Shown piece after piece: positions 62,501-64,000 of a stretch of DNA of 64,000 nt (positions within the stretch are counted from its first letter, which is position 1; the number at the start of each line of letters is the position of its first letter). The notes below the pieces were generated by a model. The model made no database searches. It was not told where the DNA came from and worked only from the letters and a program-made list of their open reading frames with translations. Origin of the DNA: Chrysopilus asiliformis (Eukaryota > Arthropoda > Insecta > Diptera > Rhagionidae); the NCBI GenBank assembly GCA_964034945.1, contig OZ035962.1:12953388-13017387 (forward strand), read 5' to 3'. Position numbers and translations under genes: made by a program.

Positions 62501-63970
62501 GACCCTACAATTTTTGGGCTTCTCGAAGCACCTTTTTCAGGGTTGTTTTACTTTTTTATGATTTTTTGTACTGAGTTTACTACCGCAGACGCGCCCCTCC
62601 AATCCTATCTCATAGATTCACGTATTTTATGGGCAAACCCTAATATGAAAGATTATAAGGATATTTAATACTTTTGTGATTCAAGTAATTAATGTTGTTA
62701 GTTGGAAAAGTTTAAAGATACTACAAAAACGTATAATGAAAAGCTCGTTGTATTTCAAATAACAATCAAAATCAGGGCCACATAAATTGTTTCAATGGGG
62801 TTTTGTGTAAAAAATTTAAGTAAAATTTAATTTTCCACATTTTTTACATTTGTCACTGAATTCTGAGAAAATTCCAAACATTTTAGAACTTTCATTAAAA
62901 TGTTAAAAAATTCGACTTGCACTGCTTCGGCTTTAGAAGTTTCATTAAATTGTTAAAATATAATTAAAAACTTTTAATTTATTTAGGATATTTATACTTG
63001 TATTAAACATATAGGTAGTCATTGCAAGATAAAGTTTTTTCACTTAAATTTTTCAATCTATTGACGTTCTGTTCCTTTTTTCAGAATCAGATAATGAAGA
63101 CAAGAAACTTTTGCTTCAGCTGAAGCGAGACCATACAGTAAAAGACTTAACCCAAAAACTTAGTAATCTGCCGATGAGTCCGCAGGAGGATAAGCCCCAA
63201 AATCGAATCGGCGACATGACTGGATTGATATCGAAAGCCAAAGAAGGACTTGCAAAAAGTAAAAGTAAGGGGGAGATTTCAAGGTAATTATATAAAAGTT
63301 TTCTTATCTTGAATGGGTTTTTAATTGAATCGTCTTTATTTCAGATCGCCCAGTGTCGATCAAGAGCTCAGGAAATCCGAACCGAAGAAATCAGAAAATG
63401 AGCTCCATTGGGAGGAATTAGTCAAGTCGATGACTCGACCATTAATACTTTGTGATTTAGATTTTACCGATTTGAATTTGGAAGATGAAAAGGACGTTTT
63501 GGCGCCACGAAGTTTAGGTGGTAGTGTACCGCCGCCACCACCGCCAATTGGTATTCCTCCCCCAATTAGTGGTATGGGCATTCCACCACCATTTATGGGG
63601 GGTGGTCCGCCCCCTATAAATTTCCCGCCACCACCAACAAATTTGGTTCCACCGCCCGGCTTTAATTTCAATACAGCAAACAAAATGAACGGCGATTTAG
63701 GAACATCAACGATTAAGAAAAACAAAAAGACGGTAAGTTACCTCACCGCCATCGAATTTAGCTCTTCCGGTTTATGTTCGGGGATAATCTTAATCTGATT
63801 ACCGGTTCTTATTACGATATTAGGTAAAACTTTTCTGGAAGGAAGTTCGGGAGGATTTAATTCCGCCATCAGTTGGCAAAACAATTTGGGATGAGTTACC
63901 AACGTCGAACGTCGATACACAGAAATTGGAACACCTGTTCGAGTCTCGTGCCAAGGATCTTATGGCTAAG
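17935..63970 (+). CDS. Fhos: FHOD-family formin Fhos (partial gene, 11 coding exons in window)
   Basis: Formin of the FHOD class; in animals these nucleate and bundle actin filaments and act in sarcomere and stress-fibre assembly (family knowledge). Eleven exons with GT..AG borders and compatible phases join into 1004 codons without a stop. Joined residues 1-36 read [19 protein letters not shown] and on, the end of the N-terminal GTPase-binding-like domain. Residues about 44-300 form the FH3/armadillo region ([62 protein letters not shown]). Residues 300-830 are a basic and Ser/Asn-rich linker. FH1 polyproline lies at about 887-937, and FH2 begins at 956 with VKLFWKEV and later [13 protein letters not shown]-terminal exons and most of FH2 plus the autoregulatory tail are outside the window. 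Exons: 17935-18044, 30906-30964, 56520-56704, 56840-57063, 58319-58540, 58606-58859, 59035-59184, 59434-60507, 63085-63283, 63345-63732, 63824-63970. No promoter is visible. The identification is firm; exact isoform usage is unknown. Confidence 0.93.
18560..18800. repeat. Family D/E repeat remnant
   Basis: GTTAGGGTCAAATCTTGTAA and CCATTGACTTAAAATTTCGC match family D. The tail, with CTCGAGTCGATCTCCG and AATACAATACTTTCCCTCTA, matches the ends at 25345-25405 and 37320-37350. Confidence 0.6.
18939..19196. mobile_element. MITE with about 38-bp inverted repeats
   Basis: CAATTGAGGCGTTAAAAGCT followed by AGAGTGGACCAACCCACAT at the left is repeated inverted at the right end (ATGTGGGTTGGTCCACTCT and on). 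It lies in the intron after the first Fhos exon. An AATT duplication is possible but ambiguous because the ends are palindromic. Confidence 0.75.
19232..19683 (-). repeat. Family S (SINE-like) repeat, copy 2, head type 2
   Basis: Same body and tail as the copy at 5374 (CAGACAGACAGACACC, CAACTCATTTTA). The 5' head differs: CTAGGGGTTGCGCCCC, GAACCGCTTCGTGGTTC and GGTCGGCCTTCGGCC, three GC-rich hairpins in a row. A 147-codon minus frame here is non-coding. Confidence 0.75.
19684..21932. other. Intron 1, AT-rich
   Basis: No further gene or element was recognised. Confidence 0.5.
21933..22485 (+). mobile_element. Mariner-like element 1, internally deleted
   Basis: Terminal repeats GGGTCTTTCAACAAGGACAT (left) and GTTGAAAGACCC (right) extend inward about 40 bp with ACAATT-TGTATTT-AATAAA. 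TA flanks at 21931 and 22486 fit the TA duplication of Tc1/mariner. The 5' leader is kept, then the sequence jumps to the C-terminal third of the transposase. Confidence 0.88.
22069..22381 (+). pseudogene. Mariner transposase remnant (C-terminal part)
   Basis: The frame reads [57 protein letters not shown]. These are the final part of a mariner transposase, including the third catalytic Asp in SCDLTPLD. The start codon, the DNA-binding domain and the first two catalytic Asp residues are deleted; the breakpoint falls at the DGATCH block. Compared with the second copy, about 10 bp is missing near 22302, which shifts the frame so that an apparent frame runs on to 22410. It cannot encode an active enzyme. 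Confidence 0.9.
22486..24398. other. Intron 1; family H motifs at 22660-22732
   Basis: TGCGCCGCTGGTGA (22660) and TGCGCTGTGGGCA (22720) belong to family H. The rest, including a protein-like stretch at 23640-23910, could not be assigned to any gene. Confidence 0.5.
24399..24778 (+). repeat. Family G repeat copy 4 (left modules only)
   Basis: Two successive versions of the left module occur (TTGGATTTTGATGTACGGA, then CTTGATTTTGATAGATGG). Each is followed by TATTCT-AACAC and an ATACGA-CACCG block. The microsatellite half is absent. Confidence 0.65.
24806..24972. repeat. Family H element fragment, copy at 24.8 kb
   Basis: AGAGCTGTCAAACTCAATTG, then AAGGTTTTTTAGTTCTTC, TGCACCGCTGGCAAC and CAGGTAGAAATTATTGCGCT. 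The same blocks in the same order recur at 45690-46259. The AGCTGTCAAACTCA start resembles hAT-type ends (inference). Confidence 0.6.
24990..25415 (+). repeat. Family E repeat copy 1
   Basis: Blocks: GTTTTCGAGAGATTTTCAAA, TTATATTCATGGAAGGTAA, CGTTATAGTTACCGTTGC, AAATTTCAAGTCGCTAGGTC, GTTTTCGAGTT, ACGGACAGACCGACAGAC. It ends GGTCTCCGTCATGAATAC and ACTTTCCCTGTAGAG. Partial copies are at 35350-35500 and 61400-61545. Confidence 0.65.
25424..25556. mobile_element. Short MITE family M, copy 2
   Basis: About 130 bp. The ends GGCCCGTTTGC and GCAAACGGCAC are inverted, flanked by TA. Internal CTTAAACCGTAGAAATTC and GTTGGTGCAAAC match 2868-3002. Confidence 0.65.
25557..27816. other. Intron 1, no feature recognised
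   Basis: Several frames of 70-120 codons overlap on both strands at 26240-27146 but none shows a domain or consistent splice signals. Confidence 0.45.
27817..27886. repeat. Long hairpin, 24-bp arms
   Basis: TATCAGAAAGAAAAGCGAGA at 27817 pairs with TCTCGCTTTTATTTCTGATA ending 27886, with one mismatch and a 22-bp loop. It could be a foldback MITE core. Confidence 0.75.
28395..29006 (-). mobile_element. Mariner-like element 2, internally deleted, inverted
   Basis: Same terminal repeats (GGGTCTTTCAACAAGGACAC and GTTGAAAGACCC) and TA flanks as the copy at 21933, but in opposite coding orientation, about 6 kb away. It keeps the leader, the transposase start and the C-terminal part. Confidence 0.88.
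28541..28894 (-). pseudogene. Mariner transposase remnant (N-terminus fused to C-terminus)
   Basis: It opens at an ATG (28894, minus strand) reading [20 protein letters not shown], the start of the paired-like DNA-binding domain. A short AATGATGAAA-type repetitive junction near 28796-28830 follows, and the reading then resumes at the [16 protein letters not shown] block. Most of the catalytic domain is missing and an in-frame TGA interrupts the C-terminal part. Direct repeats of ATTTCAT at the junction suggest a repair-mediated deletion. Confidence 0.88.
29007..30090. other. Intron 1, AT-rich
   Basis: No feature was recognised; a 63-codon frame at 29295-29486 starts only at TTG and matches nothing known to me. 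Confidence 0.45.
30091..30190. repeat. Tandem repeat, unit TATTCCGCACAGATTTTTATG, 4-5 copies
   Basis: Units of about 19-23 bp share TATTCCGCAC and TTTTTATG. Confidence 0.85.
30191..30905. other. Intron sequence before the 59-bp Fhos exon
   Basis: Contains one short direct duplication, AACGAAAATTACCCTTT, at 30630-30665. Nothing else is recognised. Confidence 0.5.
30906..30964 (+). CDS. Fhos: Fhos coding exon: start of FH3 (59 bp)
   Basis: A small exon flanked by a ttttcttttcag acceptor and a gtaagc donor. It encodes [19 protein letters not shown], the RTQLSVRV block conserved from FHOD1 to insect Fhos. Phases fit both neighbours: two bases come in and one (g) goes out to complete Glu. It sits alone, 12.9 kb after the previous exon and 25.6 kb before the next, so gene finders could easily miss it. 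Confidence 0.92.
31319..32547 (+). repeat. Family G repeat copy 5 with giant CAGACGGA array
   Basis: Left end AGCTACAATTGCCAGGGGCC and AAATACTCTATATGAGG, two left modules, AAATTTCAAGTCTCTAGCTC, AATCCTTTTAAAAGTTATGG, the octamer array, CAAAATCTTTTGTCATCCC, GGTGTAGTTCATT, then a CATATAGAGTA end. It is longest because the internal array has expanded. Confidence 0.82.
31697..32428. repeat. CAGACGGA octamer microsatellite, about 730 bp
   Basis: About 90 near-identical 8-bp units, with scattered point changes and a few phase slips of 4 bp. Because the octamer has no stop in any reading frame, both strands show frames of 120-275 codons (QTDG and CLSV/CPSV repeats). These are artefacts, not genes. 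Confidence 0.95.
32548..33806. other. Intron 2, mostly unassigned; GAT-rich stretch 33130-33225
   Basis: A GATGAT-type microsatellite lies at 33130-33225. The frames at 33235-33559 show no domain that I recognise. Confidence 0.45.
33807..34185 (-). repeat. Family S (SINE-like) repeat, copy 3, head type 1
   Basis: Minus strand: CTAGCTTGCATACCCGTCGT head, one internal module fewer than copy 1, TTTTTGCGTGAAAGAGG-like core (here GCCGTTCTTGCG), GACA tract of six units and TTTTTATGTATTAGTATGAT tail. Confidence 0.75.
34226..34745 (-). repeat. Family G repeat copy 6, split by a hAT-like insertion
   Basis: Minus strand: GCCCGTTCAAGTACTTAATC, CTCAATCCTTTCGAAAGTTA, GTGTTCACGGAC, short tract, CGGAAATCAAAACCTTTTGT, GGTGTAGT. 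The rest of the end (ATTTTGTGTCCGATGATTGG) lies beyond the insertion at 34256-34501. Confidence 0.72.
34256..34501. mobile_element. hAT-like MITE nested in family G, TSD ACTACACC
   Basis: A 246-bp element with ends CAGAGCCGTATTAAC and GTTAATTGGGCCTTG. It is flanked by perfect 8-bp duplications ACTACACC at 34248-34255 and 34502-34509. Eight-bp duplications and CA..TG-like ends are typical of hAT elements. GGCGCCCCTGGGCTGTA is tandemly duplicated near the right end. Confidence 0.88.
34746..36640. other. Intron 2; family E fragment at 35350-35500
   Basis: TTATATTCATTTTTTTCCAA and AGGTTTCGAGAAATTTTCAA match family E. Otherwise no feature. Confidence 0.5.
36743..37072. mobile_element. MITE-D, GC-rich, TTA target duplication
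   Basis: About 45-bp arms: left TGGTTCAACCACAATGAAGG then CGGCAAGCGGCAGCGGCGG. The right is its imperfect reverse complement, ending GTGGTTGGACCA. TTA flanks at 36740-36742 and 37073-37075 fit the TWA rule of PIF/Harbinger. A 90-codon frame over it is not a gene. Confidence 0.82.
37122..37163. repeat. Perfect 17-bp-arm palindrome in the microsatellite flank
   Basis: TGGTGTTCATAGACATA and its reverse complement flank an 8-bp loop. The TGGTGTTCA part is the conserved base just before the GACA tract in family G. Confidence 0.85.
37351..39465. other. Intron 2, no feature recognised
   Basis: No gene or bounded repeat was found. Confidence 0.45.
39466..39545. repeat. GTCCCGG repeat fragment
   Basis: GGACAGTCCCGAAATTAGGG, GTTGTCCCGGTGTCCCGG and TTGTCCCAG form repeated inverted GTCCCG motifs. 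They resemble the arms of the element at 56126-56429. Confidence 0.5.
39546..41111. other. Intron 2, no feature recognised
   Basis: No gene or bounded repeat was found. Confidence 0.45.
41112..41730 (+). repeat. Family G repeat copy 8 with nested MITE
   Basis: Left AGCTACAATTGCCGGGGGTC, GGTCCGATTGGATTTTAATG module, AAATTCAAATCTCTGGCTCA, CCTTTCGAAAGG, then insertion 41416-41598. ATGGTGTTCACG, a very short GACGGTCAGACGG tract, CGGAAATCAAAATCTTTTGT and TGTGTCC-end follow. Confidence 0.72.
41416..41598. mobile_element. MITE-E (183 bp) nested in family G
   Basis: GCTGGGTTTACACGAATGAC at the left and GTCATTCTTGTAAACGCAGC at the right are inverted repeats. They split the family G core CTTTCGAAAG/TATGGTGTTCACG. 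The target duplication is short and imperfect (TTT/ATT). Confidence 0.7.
41819..41918. mobile_element. 100-bp foldback element
   Basis: ATCATTGGAGTAAATTTAAA and its near reverse complement (21 of 23 bases) flank a 54-bp centre. Confidence 0.65.
41985..42605 (-). repeat. Family G repeat copy 9 with GTCT/GTTT tract
   Basis: A 42009-42355 microsatellite of GTCTGTCT, GTCTGTTT and GTCCGTCT units. It is followed on the minus-strand orientation by CTTTCGAAAGGATTGAG and GAGGCTTGAAATTTTTTTCA, GTTTCTCGTAAATGG and GAGGACATAC-type left end. Frames here are repeat artefacts. Confidence 0.72.
42606..44230. other. Intron 2, no feature recognised
   Basis: AT-rich, no gene. Confidence 0.45.
44231..44584 (+). 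repeat. Family S (SINE-like) repeat, copy 4, head type 2
   Basis: Head TAGGGGCTGCGCCCCGAACC, with a shortened head and one module fewer than copy 2. TTTTTGCGTGAAAGAGGAAC, an eight-unit GACA tract and TTTTTATATATTAGTATGAT follow. Confidence 0.78.
44585..45372. other. Intron 2, AT-rich
   Basis: No feature was recognised. Confidence 0.45.
45376..45665. mobile_element. MITE-C (290 bp), TAA target duplication
   Basis: Left GGCCTATGTTACACACGGCA; right TGCCGTGTGTAACATAGGTC. TAA at 45373-45375 and 45666-45668. The TIR core ACACACGGCAACTTT closely resembles that of MITE-B (ACACACAGCAACTTT), so the two are probably mobilised by related transposases. Confidence 0.85.
45690..46260. repeat. Family H element, longest copy
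   Basis: AAAGCTGTCAAACTCAATTA start, CCGCGGGCTGCATTAC, TGCGCCGCAGGCGAAAT (45871), GTGCCGCAGGCAAAA (46204), TTGCGCTGCAGGGGAAAA (46242). It shares block order with 24806-24972. Confidence 0.6.
46261..47477. other. Intron 2, no feature recognised
   Basis: No gene or bounded repeat was found. Confidence 0.45.
47478..47672 (+). CDS. Cys-rich 64-codon ORF, zinc-ribbon-like (uncertain)
   Basis: An ATG frame reading [20 protein letters not shown], then CSKCC, a 20-residue spacer, LPRCCSCG and [11 protein letters not shown]. Two CxxC pairs separated by about 25 residues suggest a zinc ribbon. The layout vaguely recalls the C-terminus of Fanzor/TnpB-like proteins (CxxC...CxxCG...D...N). A stop codon lies immediately before the ATG and no upstream extension was found, so any such link would be to a tiny decayed fragment. 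It may equally be chance. Confidence 0.2.
   Translation: MGERGVRKVVTIRKYHVSHVCSKCCVNLCQTGNRVLINVMRLPRCCSCGLAMTVDGYHGCCKLN
47673..48184. other. Intron 2, no feature recognised
   Basis: Overlapping small frames on both strands show no domain. Confidence 0.45.
48185..48690 (-). repeat. Family D repeat copy 2
   Basis: GGATCTTCCGGTATCCTTAC, GGTCAGAATCACATTTAGG, TTATCCTTACAGGACCTTCC and the end AAATTTCAAGTCAATCGGGC plus AGATTACAATATTTGACCCT mirror 15835-16290. Confidence 0.65.
48691..51953. other. Intron 2, mostly unassigned
   Basis: AAGATTAGGTAAATAAAGAT with AGAACAAAT at 49786-49822 recurs from 2715-2755, hinting at another dispersed family. No gene was recognised. Confidence 0.45.
51954..52003. 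repeat. TTGTTTACAT decamer tandem repeat, about 5 units
   Basis: Five 10-bp units with one C substitution. Confidence 0.9.
52537..53115 (-). repeat. Family G repeat copy 10 (variant ends), nested
   Basis: Carries the TTACCGTTTGTAACGCC end, GAATTACACCAGTGTGTTTA, a GTCCGTCCGTCTGTCT tract, GAGCTAGAGACTTGAAATTT, and ends GATTGCCAGATTGGCAATTA. ACCCGTATGGTGA at 52537 and TCACCATACGGGT at 53065 form an extra terminal inverted repeat not seen in other copies. Confidence 0.7.
52825..52851. repeat. Poly-G homopolymer of 27
   Basis: An uninterrupted run of 27 G followed by TACCCCCC. It occupies the same place as the short GGGGGAGGG stretch of other family G copies. Confidence 0.85.
53351..56125. other. 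Intron 2, 3' part; family H motif at 55846
   Basis: CCCCTGCGGCGCATTTT at 55846 is an inverted family H motif. AGTAAATTTTACTG-like palindromes recur at 55280-55440 and 55700-55740. No gene was recognised. Confidence 0.5.
56126..56429. mobile_element. Foldback MITE (hAT-like) directly upstream of a Fhos exon
   Basis: About 90-bp arms. GTATTCCGAAACTTGTTTCA and TTTCGAGTTAGAAGAAAAAG are mirrored by CTTTTTCTTCTAACTCGAAA and TGAAACAAATTACGGAATAC around a loop at about 56225-56241. Outer ends CAGGGTGACCATATGTCC and GGACGG..CCACCCTTG are weaker inverted repeats. A 140-codon frame across it is an artefact. Confidence 0.75.
56520..56704 (+). CDS. Fhos: Fhos coding exon: FH3/armadillo region
   Basis: The acceptor is tttttctag (56511-56519) and the donor is gtaaga at 56705. 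The exon encodes [19 protein letters not shown], then [19 protein letters not shown] and [12 protein letters not shown], all diagnostic for FHOD formins. It enters with one base carried and ends in phase 0. It follows a hAT-like foldback MITE (56126-56429) by about 90 bp. Confidence 0.95.
56840..57063 (+). CDS. Fhos: Fhos coding exon: FH3/armadillo region
   Basis: The acceptor is tgtttttag, ending at 56839; the donor is gtaagt at 57064. The exon encodes [20 protein letters not shown] and then [19 protein letters not shown], helical repeats of the formin homology 3 region. Phase is 0 in and 2 out. The following intron holds a family G repeat copy at 57139-57831. Confidence 0.95.
57139..57831 (-). 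repeat. Family G repeat copy 11, in a Fhos intron
   Basis: Full element in minus orientation: TACTCTATATGAGAG, ATTAGATTTAGTATCC, ACCCCAGGGTGTTTGAAATG, GATTTTGATTTCCGCATG, GTCY tract 57258-57475, GAGCTAGAGACTTAAAATA, left module, and GCAATTGTAGCTTTTCTTAT end. Confidence 0.78.
57832..58318. other. Fhos intron remainder
   Basis: No feature beyond the splice acceptor. Confidence 0.6.
58319..58540 (+). CDS. Fhos: Fhos coding exon: end of FH3 region
   Basis: The acceptor is cttccgtcgattag; the donor is gtaagc at 58541. It encodes [20 protein letters not shown], then [15 protein letters not shown] and [16 protein letters not shown]. The QDSFYD and EQQGIE blocks match the FHOD dimerisation/armadillo segment. 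It enters and leaves with two bases of a Lys codon. Confidence 0.95.
58606..58859 (+). CDS. Fhos: Fhos coding exon: basic/serine-rich linker
   Basis: The acceptor is tgttttag, ending at 58605; the donor is gtgaat at 58860. It begins [14 protein letters not shown], continuing the LEDGD-type end of the FH3 region, then turns into an Arg/Ser-rich linker ([14 protein letters not shown]) and an acidic serine stretch. The linker is poorly conserved and likely disordered (inference). Confidence 0.9.
59035..59184 (+). CDS. Fhos: Fhos coding exon: basic coiled segment
   Basis: The acceptor is cttttag, ending at 59034; the donor is gtgggt at 59185. The 150 nt encode [20 protein letters not shown] and [20 protein letters not shown]. 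This highly charged stretch fits a short coiled coil or basic actin-binding segment (inference). One base is carried in and one out. Confidence 0.9.
59434..60507 (+). CDS. Fhos: Fhos large linker exon, Ser/Asn-rich (1074 bp)
   Basis: The acceptor is ggcatgcag, ending at 59433; the donor is gtaagt at 60508. The frame stays open for 358 codons and runs about 20 bp into the intron before a stop. It encodes [20 protein letters not shown] and then a low-complexity region rich in Ser, Asn, Gly and Gln, with a run of SSIS-type repeats near 59575-59660 and [10 protein letters not shown] near 60340. A disordered linker of this kind is expected between FH3 and FH1 in insect FHOD proteins. It may be alternatively included. 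Confidence 0.88.
61400..61545 (+). repeat. Family E repeat fragment
   Basis: CCCGTTATAGCTACCGTTAC, AAATTTCAAGTCACTAGGTC and AACTCGTTCTCGAGTTATTT match 25125-25245. Confidence 0.7.
61606..62505. mobile_element. Candidate 900-bp TIR element in a Fhos intron
   Basis: GGGTCAGGTAGGATGAAG at the left pairs with TACCCTACCCGACCC at the right, with TA on both sides. AGTGGTCCAC/GTGGACCACTTC blocks repeat inside (about 61625, 61805 and 62110). No coding capacity. Class tentative (TA insertion suggests Tc1/mariner). Confidence 0.55.
63085..63283 (+). CDS. Fhos: Fhos coding exon: linker before FH1
   Basis: The acceptor is cttttttcag, ending at 63084; the donor is gtaatt at 63284. It encodes [20 protein letters not shown], then [17 protein letters not shown] and [20 protein letters not shown]. 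The leading part looks like an amphipathic helix. Phases join both neighbours (one base in, two out). Confidence 0.92.
63345..63732 (+). CDS. Fhos: Fhos coding exon: FH1 proline-rich domain
   Basis: The acceptor is tttatttcag, ending at 63344; the donor is gtaagt at 63733. It encodes the conserved [18 protein letters not shown] block seen just before FH1 in FHOD formins. Several polyproline runs follow ([16 protein letters not shown] and later [13 protein letters not shown]), interrupted by Gly and Ile. These would recruit profilin-actin (family knowledge). It ends KKNKKT, directly before FH2. Confidence 0.95.
63824..63970 (+). CDS. Fhos: Fhos coding exon: start of FH2 actin-nucleating domain
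   Basis: The acceptor is gatattag, ending at 63823; the donor is gtaatg at 63971. The 49 codons begin [18 protein letters not shown] and end [21 protein letters not shown] and [10 protein letters not shown] are the lasso/linker hallmarks of FHOD FH2 domains. The rest of FH2 lies beyond the window. Confidence 0.95.
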
Positions 63971-64000
63971 GTAATGAAGTTGTTTTCTTTCATTTCGACA

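Larger units (their letters stand above)
60508..63084. other. Fhos intron before FH1 exons
   Basis: Contains a family E fragment and a TIR element (listed separately); the rest is unassigned. Confidence 0.6.

Noticed and set aside
1..64000. CRISPR arrays, rRNA, tRNA, bacterial operons
   Set aside because: The tandem arrays are pure microsatellites without spacers; no tRNA cloverleaf signatures or rRNA blocks were seen; gene structure is eukaryotic.

Overview
The window looks like AT-rich, repeat-dense nuclear DNA from an insect, probably a dipteran. The introns are large, with GT..AG splice sites. Only one protein-coding gene is secure: the FHOD-type formin Fhos, on the plus strand. Eleven coding exons from 17935 to 63970 join without a frame break into 1004 codons. 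They run from the end of the N-terminal GTPase-binding-like domain, through the FH3/armadillo region, a Ser/Asn-rich linker and the proline-rich FH1, into the first exon of FH2. The gene's 5' end and the rest of FH2 lie outside the window. The dipteran assignment is inference from the Fhos similarity and from the kinds of repeats; species cannot be told.

Layout. 1-17934 is upstream DNA, either 5' flank or an upstream intron, with no supported exon but many transposon remnants. Exon 17935-18044 is followed by a 12.9 kb intron, the 59-bp exon 30906-30964, and a 25.6 kb intron. The remaining nine exons cluster in 56520-63970.

Almost everything else recognisable is mobile-element debris. (1) A modular repeat family, here called G, carries an internal GTCY/CAGACGGA microsatellite, reaching about 730 bp in one copy. 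(2) A SINE-like family, S, has two alternative 5' heads and a GACA tract. (3) Two internally deleted mariner elements keep terminal repeats and broken transposase genes. (4) Several MITEs have clear terminal inverted repeats (TIRs) and target duplications: TAA/TTA/AAT types, a TTAA (piggyBac-like) type and 8-bp hAT-like types. (5) A diffuse family, H, is marked by repeated GCGCCGCAGG(C/T)GA. Nested insertions give relative ages: hAT into G, a TTA MITE into G, G into a hAT-like element.

The most unusual pattern is that families that otherwise look unrelated (G, S, D, E) share a short core, roughly AAATTTCAAGTC-N-TNGGTCA followed by a GACA/GACG-type tract, and that several are built from diverged tandem modules of about 120-140 bp. 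No CRISPR array, rRNA, tRNA or convincing second gene was found. The long frames over the CAGACGGA array come from a stop-free octamer repeat.
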